In this document: positions 45,174-54,193 of the stretch, one piece after another
Layout: each line of letters opens with the position of its first letter
Position numbering within the stretch: the first letter of the stretch is position 1
From: Anaerolineaceae bacterium
Lineage (GTDB): Bacteria; Chloroflexota; Anaerolineae; Anaerolineales; Anaerolineaceae
DNA length: 64,000 bases
Assembly (NCBI GenBank): GCA_016841525.1
Contig: JAENYZ010000001.1
Location: forward strand, 310,001 to 374,000
Reading direction: 5' to 3'
The notes under the pieces: model-generated
Told to the model about the DNA's origin: nothing
The model's input: the letters and a program-made list of their open reading frames with translations, nothing else
Databases searched by the model: none
Program-made: the position numbers and the translations under genes

Positions 45174-46172
45174 TTATTTTATAGCAAATGTATCGATTAA
45201 TACCTTCACATTGCCGCCAACCGGGTAAAGAATTGGGCAGGTTGCACCATTGTCGATGTACTGCTGAACCTTTGCCCGAGCTTCATCCGGCGTGCCGCTG
45301 GCTGTAATGCGATGAACAAGATCATCAGGCACAAGATATTTCGCCTTTTGAATTTGCTCATGAGTTGCAGGCCAACCAAGGATCGATTGAATTTCTTTTA
45401 CGACATCCATTGAAACACCGGATGCCTTTGCAATATGAGGCTGCTGAGCCAAATACTGGGTAAGTAATTCCCGACTGGTATCAATTGCTTTATCGCCATC
45501 CTCATCAACAGAGCAAACAACAAGCTGTGGGCGGTCAAGGTCATCAAAGCTTCGTCCAGATTCTTTTAAGCCTTTTTTCAGTTCATCAAGTGCTTTTTCG
45601 TTGTATGCAGGCGGCACACAATAATTCAGTACAACGCCATCCGCAATCCTGCCTGTTAACTGAAGCATTTTGGGGCCTGTTGCACCGATATAAATCGGTA
45701 CGTTGCGGGGTTCTCTTCGTCCGTGAACGACATCTAACTCAATGCCGTTGACGTGTACAAAATCGCCGTCAAAACTCACACGTTCCATATTTAACAACCG
45801 TCTCAAAACAATAACTGTTTCTTCCATCGCTGTTAACGGGCTTTCCCGGTTGATGCCTACATTTTTTGCTAAAGGATCCCACCAGGCGCCAATCCCACAA
45901 ATGATCCGGTCTGGCGCAAGATCATCCAATGTCAAAAAGGTCGCAGCCAGCAAGCCAATATTACGCGTCCAGTTATTGATCACACCAGAGCCAACCTGGA
46001 TCTCATCTGTTACCGCTGCATATGCTGCCATTGGGACGATTGCATCACGGACCAGCCTGCTTTCAGCCTGCCAAACTGCTTCAAAACCACGATCTTCAGC
46101 ATATTTGACATAATCCAATCCATCTCTAAGGTCATGCGCATCCTGTAAATATAAAGCAACTCTCTCAATCAT
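45174..46172 (-). CDS. LLM class F420-dependent oxidoreductase (Mer-like)
   Basis: A 332-residue luciferase-like TIM barrel. [77 protein letters not shown] is typical of the F420-dependent group related to methylenetetrahydromethanopterin reductase, and [21 protein letters not shown] is the conserved mid region. It would transfer hydride between F420H2 and an organic substrate. Its position between the cof genes and the molybdenum hydroxylases supports F420 rather than FMN as the cofactor. AAAGGAAAA precedes the ATG. Confidence 0.88.
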   Translation of the reverse strand: MIERVALYLQDAHDLRDGLDYVKYAEDRGFEAVWQAESRLVRDAIVPMAAYAAVTDEIQVGSGVINNWTRNIGLLAATFLTLDDLAPDRIICGIGAWWDPLAKNVGINRESPLTAMEETVIVLRRLLNMERVSFDGDFVHVNGIELDVVHGRREPRNVPIYIGATGPKMLQLTGRIADGVVLNYCVPPAYNEKALDELKKGLKESGRSFDDLDRPQLVVCSVDEDGDKAIDTSRELLTQYLAQQPHIAKASGVSMDVVKEIQSILGWPATHEQIQKAKYLVPDDLVHRITASGTPDEARAKVQQYIDNGATCPILYPVGGNVKVLIDTFAIK

Positions 46173-46205
46173 TTTGATATTTTCCTTTTAACTAGAGACC
46201 GATCA

Positions 46206-46820
46206 TCAGGGGAAAACCGGGAGTACCGCTTTTTCCCTTAAAATAGTGTAATCTTCCGGCACATCCAGATCTAAAGCAATTCGCTCGTTTTCATAAACAA
46301 CCAGCCTTGCCCCCTTTTCCTCCACAAGCGCACAGTGAATATCAAAGGATGCCTGCCCAAAAGAGAAGGTAATCAAATCTGCCGGGTCAATCAGCAGCAT
46401 ATTTGTGCCTTCCCGCCTTCGATCGGGTGAAATCACACCAGAAGGCGGTGTAGGCTTGCTATCCAAAAAACCATTGACGTCATCAGGCGTTAGCAAAGGT
46501 AAGTCAGCTGGAACGATCAAAACACCTTCCGTTGAAAAGACCGTTGAAAATAACGAGGCACGCCTTAACGCGTTGTTTAACTCCGGTGTGCCATTTTCTG
46601 TAACCGTACGTACATCCAGATCCCTTGCTTCAGTCAGCACATCAGAATCGCGGCTGACAACAAGGATATCGGAAATACCCTCTACCTTTTTCAGTACATC
46701 AATTGTGTGAATAAATAAAAAGTGATTAAGTTGGTAACGCTCGTCTTCTGATAAAATTTCTGAAAGTCGGGACTTCCCCCGACGAAGGGGTTTTACGGGG
46801 ACAATTGCCCAAAGGCTCAT
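46206..46820 (-). CDS. cofC: 2-phospho-L-lactate (or PEP) guanylyltransferase
   Basis: A 204-residue CofC/FbiD-type protein. AIVPVKPLRRGKSRLSEILSEDER is the nucleotide-binding N-terminus, ILVVSRDSDVLTEARDLDV and LIVPADLPLLTPDDVN are the conserved core, and DRRREGTNMLLI is the C-terminal signature. It activates phospholactate or phosphoenolpyruvate with GTP in F420 synthesis. It follows cofD by 4 nt. Which three-carbon acid is used cannot be read from the sequence. Confidence 0.93.
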   Translation of the reverse strand: MSLWAIVPVKPLRRGKSRLSEILSEDERYQLNHFLFIHTIDVLKKVEGISDILVVSRDSDVLTEARDLDVRTVTENGTPELNNALRRASLFSTVFSTEGVLIVPADLPLLTPDDVNGFLDSKPTPPSGVISPDRRREGTNMLLIDPADLITFSFGQASFDIHCALVEEKGARLVVYENERIALDLDVPEDYTILREKAVLPVFP

Positions 46821-46824
46821 TTGG

Positions 46825-47769
46825 TTATCGGCTCCTGTTGAGGATCGTTTCGCAAAACCTGAGCACCTCTTCAGCTAAACGAAACCGATCCTGATCATTT
46901 TTCATTAATATGTCAGTAACTAAGGCAATTATACGCCATCGCTCAATTTTTTCCAATTCATGATGGTCTTGTTCATCAAAAATAAAACCTGTCAGGATGT
47001 CCTTATAATGTGACGCGACAGCCCATGCTGAAGGGGTTACACCCAACTCTGCGTATATCTTTGCAGCAGGCCCTTTTAGTGCTTTGCCGCCGATTAGAGG
47101 TGACACAGCAACCAAAGGTTTTTCTCGAATTGATTCGACATATCCCGGGATCTTCAAAATCGGGTCGATGCTCACCCAGGGATTGGATGGGCTGATGACC
47201 ACAACATCGCATGCTTCGATTGCATTAATTGCCTGGGGAAGAGGGCGGGCATCTTCAATGCCCACAAACTCAAAATGCTCGACCACTGGTTCACAAGCCT
47301 GATGCACGAAATATTCTTGAAATCCCAAAGCCTCACCCTCTGCTGTATGGACCACCGTCCGCACCGATTGATCACTCATTGGGAAAACAGGGTGCTTTAC
47401 ACCCCAGCACCTGCAAAATTCGGCAGTAATCTCAGATAGTGTGAGACCTTGATTTAATTTGTAAGTTCTAAGGATGTGTGTTGCCAGATCTTTATCGCCA
47501 ATATGAAACCACTTCGGACCATCTAATGCAGCTATTTCTTGATAAATCGTCCAGCATTCATCTTTTCTTCCCCATCCTGTTACCGGGTTAGCCAGCTCTG
47601 CCAGGGTGTAACAAACTGTATCCAGATCAGGGCTGATATTCAATCCCAGGTATTCAAAATCATCCCCGGTATTGACGATCACGCTTAATTCATCTGGCGG
47701 TAAAAGCTTTGCCAGCCCATGGATTAATTTCGCGCCACCGACACCACCTGCTAAAGCTGCTATTTTCAA
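46825..47769 (-). CDS. cofD: 2-phospho-L-lactate transferase
   Basis: A 314-residue CofD/FbiA protein. AALAGGVGGAKLIHGLA is the N-terminal signature, VNTGDDFEYLGLNISPDLDTVCYTLA follows, and ISPSNPWVSIDPILKIPG and VAVSPLIGGKALKGPAAK are conserved phosphate-binding regions. It transfers the phospholactyl group to the deazaflavin Fo, giving F420-0. Fo synthase (CofG/CofH) is not in this window. It lies 12 nt after the 2'-5' RNA ligase-like gene. Confidence 0.95.
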   Translation of the reverse strand: MKIAALAGGVGGAKLIHGLAKLLPPDELSVIVNTGDDFEYLGLNISPDLDTVCYTLAELANPVTGWGRKDECWTIYQEIAALDGPKWFHIGDKDLATHILRTYKLNQGLTLSEITAEFCRCWGVKHPVFPMSDQSVRTVVHTAEGEALGFQEYFVHQACEPVVEHFEFVGIEDARPLPQAINAIEACDVVVISPSNPWVSIDPILKIPGYVESIREKPLVAVSPLIGGKALKGPAAKIYAELGVTPSAWAVASHYKDILTGFIFDEQDHHELEKIERWRIIALVTDILMKNDQDRFRLAEEVLRFCETILNRSR

Positions 47770-47781
47770 AGATTCCTGCCT

Positions 47782-48321
47782 TTAGTTTTTCACCGGGAAC
47801 CGCTCAAGGATGGTCCCAATTTTTTCATCCTCATGTTCTGCAATTGCTAAGCTGGTCATTGAAACATTTAATTCAATCTTCTCAAAACCAATTTCATTAA
47901 TTGCGCAGGCGAGATTTTCCCGGTTGATATCTTTTAATGCCAAAGTGATATGGGGCAGCCAAAAGTCAGAAGAATAATACATGTTCAGATCTTTGCAGTG
48001 AGGTGAAATTTTATCCCAAATTCGTTGATGAATGTTGATCATCTCAATCGTCTTGACCAACGGGAGAAAAAGGACCGGATGTACACCAGAAAATATTCCT
48101 ATGCCAAAAGTATGCGTGCTGATATCCGGTGAATTTTTTGCTAATGTTGATAAAATTAATTTTGTTTTTTCAACATCCAATTCTTCAGCCGTAAGCCATG
48201 TGAAATGGGGCGTTGGTGTTGCATAAATGGCGCCCAAACCGCATGCCTCGCACAATTTTTGCCATATGTGGTTGACCTTTTCACCCGATTGTTCATCAAT
48301 TTCACTGATAATTGCATACAT
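47782..48321 (-). CDS. 2'-5' RNA ligase/cyclic phosphodiesterase superfamily protein
   Basis: A 179-residue 2H phosphoesterase-fold protein. Two His-x-Thr motifs are visible: PHFTWL near residue 38 and PHITLAL near residue 127, separated by the usual interval. Superfamily members act on 2',3'-cyclic phosphates or 2'-5' bonds of RNA or nucleotides. It is placed exactly between cofE and cofD with 3- and 12-nt gaps. This position suggests a role linked to F420 metabolism or to a nucleotide by-product, but no such function is established to my knowledge. Confidence 0.82.
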   Translation of the reverse strand: MYAIISEIDEQSGEKVNHIWQKLCEACGLGAIYATPTPHFTWLTAEELDVEKTKLILSTLAKNSPDISTHTFGIGIFSGVHPVLFLPLVKTIEMINIHQRIWDKISPHCKDLNMYYSSDFWLPHITLALKDINRENLACAINEIGFEKIELNVSMTSLAIAEHEDEKIGTILERFPVKN

Positions 48322-48324
48322 ATC

Positions 48325-49092
48325 TCACCTGAATAAATCCCTCTCCTTTGGTCGGATCAATTCATCCAAATGGCTTTCACGCAAGGGATAAGGAAAACCC
48401 CTTACTAAAACAACCGGCGTGCCCTCATGTGCCTGCCCCATCATCAAAGAAGCACCAGCTGCCAACTCATCCGCTGCAGCGACCTGTGTTACCCGCAGGC
48501 GATAATTGAACAGGTCTGATTCCCCTCGCAAATCCACCAGCGCTGGCAGTCCTGATAAGCCAATGGTCACACCAACGGTGCCATTTCGCCAGGCACGCCC
48601 ATGGGAATCAATGATCAGAACCCCAATTTTTACCTCAAAACGGTCTTCAAGTGCTTGCCGGATCGCCCTTGCAGAAGCGTCTGGATTTTCAGGCAGCAGC
48701 AGCACCCAATCATCAGGATCGCCCCAGGGACCATCCACATTGGAATGGTCGATACCGGCATTGGCACTGATAAAGCCCAGCTTATGCTGAACGATGATGA
48801 TGCCCTTCTGTGCGCGCAGAACTTCCTGGCTCTCAGACAATATCAACTCGATCAGACGGGGATTTTTATCCGTAATCGCTGCATAATGGAGAGCTTCCTC
48901 AGAAAGTTTGACACTCGACAGGTTAACCAATCGCCCTTCGGATTTCGAAACAATCTTCTGAGCAAGAACAAGGATGTCCCCATTCAGTAATGCTAATCCA
49001 TTATTTTCCAAGGCCGCTGCAATAATTTCGGGCAGCTTATCCCCGGGATGAATTAATGGAAATCCCTGTAAAGGGATCAAACTCAATGTCAT
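48325..49092 (-). CDS. cofE: Coenzyme F420-0:L-glutamate ligase
   Basis: A 255-residue CofE/FbiB N-terminal-type protein. IHPGDKLPEIIAAALENNGLALLNGDILVLAQKIVSKSEGR is the family N-terminus; GFISANAGIDHSNVDGPWG and IIDSHGRAWRNGTVGVTIGLSGLPAL are the metal and GTP-binding blocks. It adds glutamates to F420-0. There is no nitroreductase domain as in mycobacterial FbiB. The gene is 1 nt from npdG. Confidence 0.95.
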   Translation of the reverse strand: MTLSLIPLQGFPLIHPGDKLPEIIAAALENNGLALLNGDILVLAQKIVSKSEGRLVNLSSVKLSEEALHYAAITDKNPRLIELILSESQEVLRAQKGIIIVQHKLGFISANAGIDHSNVDGPWGDPDDWVLLLPENPDASARAIRQALEDRFEVKIGVLIIDSHGRAWRNGTVGVTIGLSGLPALVDLRGESDLFNYRLRVTQVAAADELAAGASLMMGQAHEGTPVVLVRGFPYPLRESHLDELIRPKERDLFR

Positions 49093-49093
49093 C

Positions 49094-49780
49094 TCAGTCC
49101 TGGTCCGGGATGCCCGTTATACGAATGCCAGAAGCATGAACATGATGTTGAATATTCAAACCGATTAAAACCGACGTCAAACCCTCAACAATAACACAAT
49201 TCTCAATGACGCCAGCATCCCAGCCTTTCAGACCGGTGTCTTCAACCAGCCCCAGAACAAGCTGCCGTGCCGCTTTGCCCTTGCCAGCAACCAGCACATC
49301 ACAATCCACATCCCCATCTGATAACAATCGCTCATGAGAAATATTTTGGAAGGCATCGACCACATTGCAGCTGTCGCCCAATATCGCCTGTGCTTCCTGT
49401 GCGACGGACCCTTCCGGGGGCATTTGTACCTTGGTTACCTTTGGTGGGACAATCGGCACAACCACATCAACCACAATTTTACCGGCTAAAACATCCTTCA
49501 AAGATTCAAGCGTCAGCCTGTGTGCTGAATAGGGCACCGTGATTACTGCAATATCACAGGCCTCAACAGCATCTCGATTTTCCATCCCCTTCAATAATTC
49601 TGATTCCTCGCCCAATAATTCTTTGACAGTTTCGACAGCTTTTTGTGCCTTCTCATATTGCCTTGAGCCGATAATCACCTTATGCCCTGCCAGCACCCAG
49701 CGATACGCCAGGCCTTTGCCTTCCTTACCCGTGCCGCCGACAATCCCTATCCGATAAAATTGTTTCGTGTCTTCTGTCAT
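49094..49780 (-). CDS. npdG: NADPH-dependent F420 reductase
   Basis: A 228-residue F420:NADP oxidoreductase. IGIVGGTGKEGKGLAYRWVLAGHKVIIGSR is the Rossmann fold with NADP-preferring SR after strand 2; AVITVPYSAHRLTLESLKD and GDCDVLVAGKGKAARQLV-like segments (here DVDCDVLVAGKGKAARQLVLGL) are conserved. It exchanges hydride between F420 and NADP. GAGGATC precedes the ATG. It connects the F420 pool of the LLM enzyme with NADPH. Confidence 0.94.
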   Translation of the reverse strand: MTEDTKQFYRIGIVGGTGKEGKGLAYRWVLAGHKVIIGSRQYEKAQKAVETVKELLGEESELLKGMENRDAVEACDIAVITVPYSAHRLTLESLKDVLAGKIVVDVVVPIVPPKVTKVQMPPEGSVAQEAQAILGDSCNVVDAFQNISHERLLSDGDVDCDVLVAGKGKAARQLVLGLVEDTGLKGWDAGVIENCVIVEGLTSVLIGLNIQHHVHASGIRITGIPDQD

Positions 49781-49790
49781 TTAAAGATCC

Positions 49791-51149
49791 TCATTTCTTA
49801 TTTGCTATCATTCTAAAATGCTCCCAGGTGTTTTCAGATATCACCAGGGCTTTTGCCATAATTTCTTTTTCATCAAGGGTCAATAATTCTCGGTGATACA
49901 TCAAAGGTTTGCCGGCCACAATCGTAGCGGTGACCATGCTTTCCTGGAAGCCAAACAAAATATGCCATGGTAAATTATCCGCGCTCATCGGGGTAAAGGG
50001 TGAATAATCAACAAAGATCAGGTCTGCTGCAGCCCCCTCACTGATCTCACCAACTGGCAATCCATTGAAAATGCTTGTAATCAAGGATCCATTGTTTTCA
50101 ACAGCAATTTTCCGAACGGCATACCCGCCCATGCGCTGAGGATCACCATGCGCACTCTTGTGAAGTAAATAAGCTGTCTTCCATTCCTGCCACATGGTAT
50201 TCGAAAAGCCGTCATTCCCCATGCCAACACGAACACCAGCATCAAGCATATTCTCAATTGGGGCAACGCCCACAGCATTATTCATATTCGACCTTGGCTG
50301 ATGTGTTAGCCAGGAACCTCGTTCTGCCAAGAGTTCAATCTCACCCTCATCAAGGTGGACGCCGTGGGCAAGGATTGTCTCTGGGCGTAAAATGTCAAAT
50401 TGGTCCAATCGGTGAAGAACACGCTTTCCAGACTTCTTAAGACTATCCTCCTGATCTGCCTCGCCCTCAGCAGCATGGATATGAAAACCAATGCCTTCCG
50501 GGCAAAGTTCAGCAACTCGCTTCAGGGTTTCATCGGAAAGCGTCAGGCTTGCATGAAGTCCAAAATGCGCCCTCAGATTCCGATCTGACGATGCTTTTTC
50601 CTTTATTCTATGGATAAATCGGAGGTTTTCCTGGATACCCGCCTCCGCCTTTTCAGGACCATCCCGATCCGTCACCTCGTAACACAGCGACGCCCTCAAG
50701 CCCGATTGGTTGACCGCGTCTGCAATGACGTCCAGTGAATTTTCAATCGCATTTGGTGAGGCATGATGGTCAATCAATGTCGTTGTGCCGTGCCGGATCG
50801 CATCAACAAGGAAAACCAGAGCAGAATAACGGACCCCATCCTCATCTAATGCCTTATCTAAATTCCACCACAATTTATCAAGGATTTCAGTAAAGGTTCG
50901 TGGCGCATCGCCAGGAATGCCCAAGCCCCGGGAAAAAGCCCCATAAAAATGCGTATGCGCACAAATATTTCCGGGCATAATATATTGCCCTTCAGCATCA
51001 AGCTGCTCTTCCTCAGGATATGCTTTAACCAGTTCTGATTGCGGCGCGATTTTCTCAATGATGCCGCCACGAACCAGCAATCCCCAATCATCTGTTAATA
51101 TTTGGTTTGCCGTCCCCCAGGTAATCAATTTTCCATTGATAATGAGCAT
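49791..51149 (-). CDS. ssnA: SsnA-family aminohydrolase (selenium metabolism-associated)
   Basis: 452 residues from ATG 51149, with AAGAGGAG upstream; the frame extends to 51212 without support. It is an amidohydrolase-superfamily TIM barrel: ICAHTHFYGAFSRG (HxH), FHIHAAEGE, ILAHGVHL, and GNDGFSNTMWQEWK. LWWNLDKALDEDGVRYSALV and LIDHHASPNAIENSLD closely match SsnA, a protein family found with selenium-dependent molybdenum hydroxylases. It probably deaminates a purine-like or other N-heterocycle. It is the first gene of the 17-kb operon. Confidence 0.88.
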   Translation of the reverse strand: MLIINGKLITWGTANQILTDDWGLLVRGGIIEKIAPQSELVKAYPEEEQLDAEGQYIMPGNICAHTHFYGAFSRGLGIPGDAPRTFTEILDKLWWNLDKALDEDGVRYSALVFLVDAIRHGTTTLIDHHASPNAIENSLDVIADAVNQSGLRASLCYEVTDRDGPEKAEAGIQENLRFIHRIKEKASSDRNLRAHFGLHASLTLSDETLKRVAELCPEGIGFHIHAAEGEADQEDSLKKSGKRVLHRLDQFDILRPETILAHGVHLDEGEIELLAERGSWLTHQPRSNMNNAVGVAPIENMLDAGVRVGMGNDGFSNTMWQEWKTAYLLHKSAHGDPQRMGGYAVRKIAVENNGSLITSIFNGLPVGEISEGAAADLIFVDYSPFTPMSADNLPWHILFGFQESMVTATIVAGKPLMYHRELLTLDEKEIMAKALVISENTWEHFRMIANKK

Positions 51150-51200
51150 AATCTCCTCTTGTTCACAAATGGTCGCAAGTAACAATTTGGATATTTGAAA

Positions 51201-51209
51201 ATTATAGCA
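51201..51209 (-). promoter_or_regulatory. Extended -10 promoter of the ssnA-cof-xdh operon
   Basis: TGCTATAAT on the minus strand, 51 nt before the ssnA ATG; no clear -35. Divergent from a matching TGCTATAAT for the DUF309 gene. Confidence 0.55.
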
Positions 51210-51281
51210 CAAGCCTAATAAGACATTCGAAATTCCACAGCTCCAAAGTACCCAAAATGATCCCTCCTGTACCGGTTAGGA

Positions 51282-51290
51282 TGCTATAAT
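51282..51290 (+). promoter_or_regulatory. Extended -10 promoter of the DUF309-pcp-M24 operon
   Basis: TGCTATAAT, 24 nt before the start ATG at 51315, which has an AAGGA ribosome-binding site. Confidence 0.55.
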
Positions 51291-51314
51291 CAAAAAACAA
51301 AATTAAGGATTTCA

Positions 51315-51704
51315 ATGACAAAAAGAAAAGAAGAATATCCACGGGAAGTCAACGAAGGAATTCAACTTCTCAATCAAGATCAATTTTATGAAGCGCATGA
51401 AGCCTTTGAGACGGCCTGGCGAAGGACGCAAGACCCTTCGAAAGAGTTTTATCGCGCTTTACTGCAGGTCAGCGGCGGCTTTTTCCGATTGAGCCAGGGC
51501 AAACCGCAAGCTGCAAAGAAATTTTTCACACTCGCACTGAAATGGTTGGCCACTTTTCCAAGTCCACACCTCGGATTTGATACAGAAACCCTTATTAAAG
51601 ATATCCAAAAGATCATCCTTGAAATCGAAAATAATCACCTGGATATCCAAGAACTAAAAGAAATGCTGCATATGCTAGACAAATCAGAAATGAGCACAAA
51701 ATGA
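51315..51704 (+). CDS. DUF309 family protein
   Basis: A 129-residue small helical protein. GIQLLNQDQFYEAHEAFETAWRR with FYRALLQVSGGFFRLSQGKPQAAKKFFTLALKWLATFPSPHLGFD is the DUF309 signature (YxxHExxE-W). The His-Glu pattern could bind a metal, but the function is unknown. AAGGA lies 7 nt before the ATG. It overlaps pcp by 4 bp. Confidence 0.88.
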   Translation: MTKRKEEYPREVNEGIQLLNQDQFYEAHEAFETAWRRTQDPSKEFYRALLQVSGGFFRLSQGKPQAAKKFFTLALKWLATFPSPHLGFDTETLIKDIQKIILEIENNHLDIQELKEMLHMLDKSEMSTK

Positions 51705-52339
51705 AAATCCTTTTAACAGGCTTTGAACCCTTCGGAGATAACCCAATCAATGCAAGCCAAAGATTAATAGAAGCCCTCCCCATTACCCTGAATGAAAACA
51801 TTCATCTTCAAAAACTGATCCTGCCCGTTGACGAAAAACGAGCCCCTGAGATTGTGAAGCAGGCAATGGACGAAGGGAAGCCAGACGGGGTGATGGCATT
51901 CGGATTGGCAGCTGGACGGACAGATATATCCATTGAACGTGTTGCAATCAATCTGATGGACTTTCAAATTCCTGACAATACGGGTGCAAGCATTTCAGAC
52001 ACAGCGGTGGTGCAAAATGGACCTGCAGCTTACTTCAGCACACTCCCCGTTCGTAATATGCTCAATAAACTGACAAAGGTTGGAATACCAGCGAGTTTAT
52101 CCTTGAGCGCTGGCGCATTCCTTTGCAACCAGGTTTTTTATTCAGTCATGCATCAAATTACCATCAACAAGTGGGGGATTTCAGCAGGCTTCATTCACCT
52201 TCCCACATTGCCCGAAGCTGCAGCACAGAACAAGAAACCCACACCGTCGATGAGTTTGGATTTGATGCTTAAAGCGGCAAAGATCATGATCACATGTTTA
52301 TATGAAGAAATAACGCTTCTCAATAATGACCCAAAATAA
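51701..52339 (+). CDS. pcp: Pyrrolidone-carboxylate (pyroglutamyl) peptidase
   Basis: A 212-residue C15 cysteine peptidase. ILLTGFEPFGDNPINASQ is the N-terminus; GLAAGRTDISIERVAINLMD contains the catalytic Glu; LSLSAGAFLCNQVFYSVMH contains the nucleophile Cys; and AGFIHLPTLPE contains the His. It removes N-terminal pyroglutamate from peptides in the cytoplasm. It lies between the DUF309 and M24 peptidase genes, forming a small peptide-breakdown operon. Confidence 0.95.
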   Translation: MKILLTGFEPFGDNPINASQRLIEALPITLNENIHLQKLILPVDEKRAPEIVKQAMDEGKPDGVMAFGLAAGRTDISIERVAINLMDFQIPDNTGASISDTAVVQNGPAAYFSTLPVRNMLNKLTKVGIPASLSLSAGAFLCNQVFYSVMHQITINKWGISAGFIHLPTLPEAAAQNKKPTPSMSLDLMLKAAKIMITCLYEEITLLNNDPK

Positions 52340-52360
52340 TCACCAAGCTGGAGGTAAGCA

Positions 52361-53551
52361 ATGAACCGGATCGTCTTAGAAAAAACAAATCAAATCAAAT
52401 CAATTCTTTCTGACCTTGGTATTGATCTCTGGCTGACCTTTGTACGCGAAACCAGCGCAAATATGGACCCAATCCTACCGTTGATCTACGGAGATTCGGA
52501 TCTGACCTGGCAGAGCGTACTGCTTTTCACACCTGAAGGTGATAAGCTTGCCATTGTCGGCCGTTTTGAGCTTGAGACCGCTCAAAACACGGGTGCTTTC
52601 GACCAGGTCATTCCTTATGATGAAGGGATCAAATCTGTTTTATTAAAGGAACTTCATCGTATCAATCCCCAAAAAATTGCCGTCAATTTTTCAATAAATG
52701 ACGTACTGGCTGACGGACTTTCCCACGGCATGTACCTTGTTCTGATGGAAATGCTCGAAGGCACGCCTTTTGAAGATCGAATCGTGCCGGCCGAATCGAT
52801 CATCCGTGCCCTTCGAGGGAAAAAGACAAATACCGAAATTGAGCGAATCAAAAAAGCCATCGGTTCCACCCTTGAAATTTATGAAGACACCTTTATCAAG
52901 CTAAAAACAGGAATGCGAGAAATAGATGTTGCTGAATTAATGCACACCGAGGTTGAAAGGCTTGGTCTGGATTATGCCTGGCCAAAAAACAACAACCCCG
53001 CAGTAAATACCGGCCCCGATTCCCCGGTCGGACATAATGCACCGACCGATCTGCGTATCGAACCGGGTCATTTACTGCATTTTGATTTTGGTATTAAAGA
53101 AAATGATTATTGTGCAGATATTCAACGCATGGTTTATTTCACCAAACCCGGTGAAAAACATGTCCCCGACCCGGTTAATAAAGGATTTGAAACGATTGTC
53201 AAAGCTGTACAGGCTGCCTTTTCAAGCATCAAACCAGGTGTGCCAGGGATTGAAGTAGATACGACTGCACGAAAAGTGGTTACAGATGCCGGTTATCCGG
53301 AATACAAGTACGCAACCGGGCACCAATTAGGACGCCTTGCGCATGATGGCGGCGGCCTGCTTGGACCAGCCTGGCCGAGGTACGGGAGCACACCTTTTAT
53401 GCCTGTTGAGGTGAACCAGGTCTACACGATAGAACCCGGTTTAATGGTGCCAGGTTATGGATATATTGGCCTGGAAGAAGACATCCTTGTCACGGAGAAT
53501 GGCGCCCTTTTTCTCTCACCACCACAAACGGAATTGATCATCATCGAATAA
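52361..53551 (+). CDS. M24 family Xaa-Pro peptidase
   Basis: A 396-residue creatinase/prolidase-fold protein. The N-terminal domain (1 to about 150) is creatinase-like; the C-terminal pita-bread domain has HFDFGIKENDYCADIQRMVYF with metal-binding Asp residues, YKYATGHQLGRLAHDGG with His, and VYTIEPGLMVPGYGYIGLEEDI with Glu. It cleaves Xaa-Pro or related peptides. GGAGG lies 6 nt before the ATG. Function beyond peptidase is not indicated. Confidence 0.92.
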   Translation: MNRIVLEKTNQIKSILSDLGIDLWLTFVRETSANMDPILPLIYGDSDLTWQSVLLFTPEGDKLAIVGRFELETAQNTGAFDQVIPYDEGIKSVLLKELHRINPQKIAVNFSINDVLADGLSHGMYLVLMEMLEGTPFEDRIVPAESIIRALRGKKTNTEIERIKKAIGSTLEIYEDTFIKLKTGMREIDVAELMHTEVERLGLDYAWPKNNNPAVNTGPDSPVGHNAPTDLRIEPGHLLHFDFGIKENDYCADIQRMVYFTKPGEKHVPDPVNKGFETIVKAVQAAFSSIKPGVPGIEVDTTARKVVTDAGYPEYKYATGHQLGRLAHDGGGLLGPAWPRYGSTPFMPVEVNQVYTIEPGLMVPGYGYIGLEEDILVTENGALFLSPPQTELIIIE

Positions 53552-53582
53552 ATACACAGCTTAGTTAGAACAGTGATCAAAA

Positions 53583-53615
53583 AAGAGAGACTTGACTGTG
53601 AGTTAAGTCTCTCTT
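53583..53615. terminator. Bidirectional terminator between M24 peptidase and cyclophilin genes
   Basis: A perfect 11-bp stem, AAGAGAGACTT (53583-53593) and AAGTCTCTCTT (53605-53615). On the minus strand TCTTTTTTG follows, so it is a good terminator for the cyclophilin transcript; on the plus strand the T-run is short. Confidence 0.85.
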
Positions 53616-53636
53616 CATAGTATCGAAAAAACTCGA

Positions 53637-54155
53637 TTAAGCTTCAATGATATCAATAGAATTAATCGTTATGCCATCATATTCAGGGTGGATAGGGTCG
53701 CGTTGAGGAATTGAAAAAACAACTTCCATTCCCTCTTCAACCTCACCAAACACAGCATGTTTATCGTCCAACCAGGGTGTAGGCACATGGGTTATGAAAA
53801 ATTGTGAGCCGTTCGTATTCGGCCCTGCATTTGCCATTGAAAGGATCCCCGGTTTGTTATGCCGAAGGTCGGGGTGGAATTCATCCTTGAATCGATAACC
53901 AGGACCGCCAGATCCCGTACCTGTAGGATCACCGCCCTGTACCATAAAGTTCATAATCACACGATGGAATATCGTGTTGTCGTAAAATCCTTCTCGTGAT
54001 AAAAATACAAAATTGTTGACAGTCCTTGGCGCTTTATCTTGAAATAAATCGACTTTAAAATCACCCTTTTCTGTGTGGAATACTGCTTTGTAATCTTTTT
54101 CCGGATCAATAATCATTTCCGGCGGGGCTGCCCATCTTTTCTTTTCATTTAGCAT
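53637..54155 (-). CDS. Cyclophilin-type peptidyl-prolyl cis-trans isomerase
   Basis: A 172-residue cytoplasmic cyclophilin without signal peptide. [54 protein letters not shown] (active-site Arg, Phe, Gln) and [37 protein letters not shown] are the textbook blocks. It speeds proline isomerisation during folding. It is the third gene after the mutase and epimerase, 38 nt from the epimerase start side, and ends at the bidirectional terminator. Confidence 0.96.
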   Translation of the reverse strand: MLNEKKRWAAPPEMIIDPEKDYKAVFHTEKGDFKVDLFQDKAPRTVNNFVFLSREGFYDNTIFHRVIMNFMVQGGDPTGTGSGGPGYRFKDEFHPDLRHNKPGILSMANAGPNTNGSQFFITHVPTPWLDDKHAVFGEVEEGMEVVFSIPQRDPIHPEYDGITINSIDIIEA

Positions 54156-54193
54156 AATAACCTTTCTTCGTAATTTGATTTGAGAGTAGGGTC

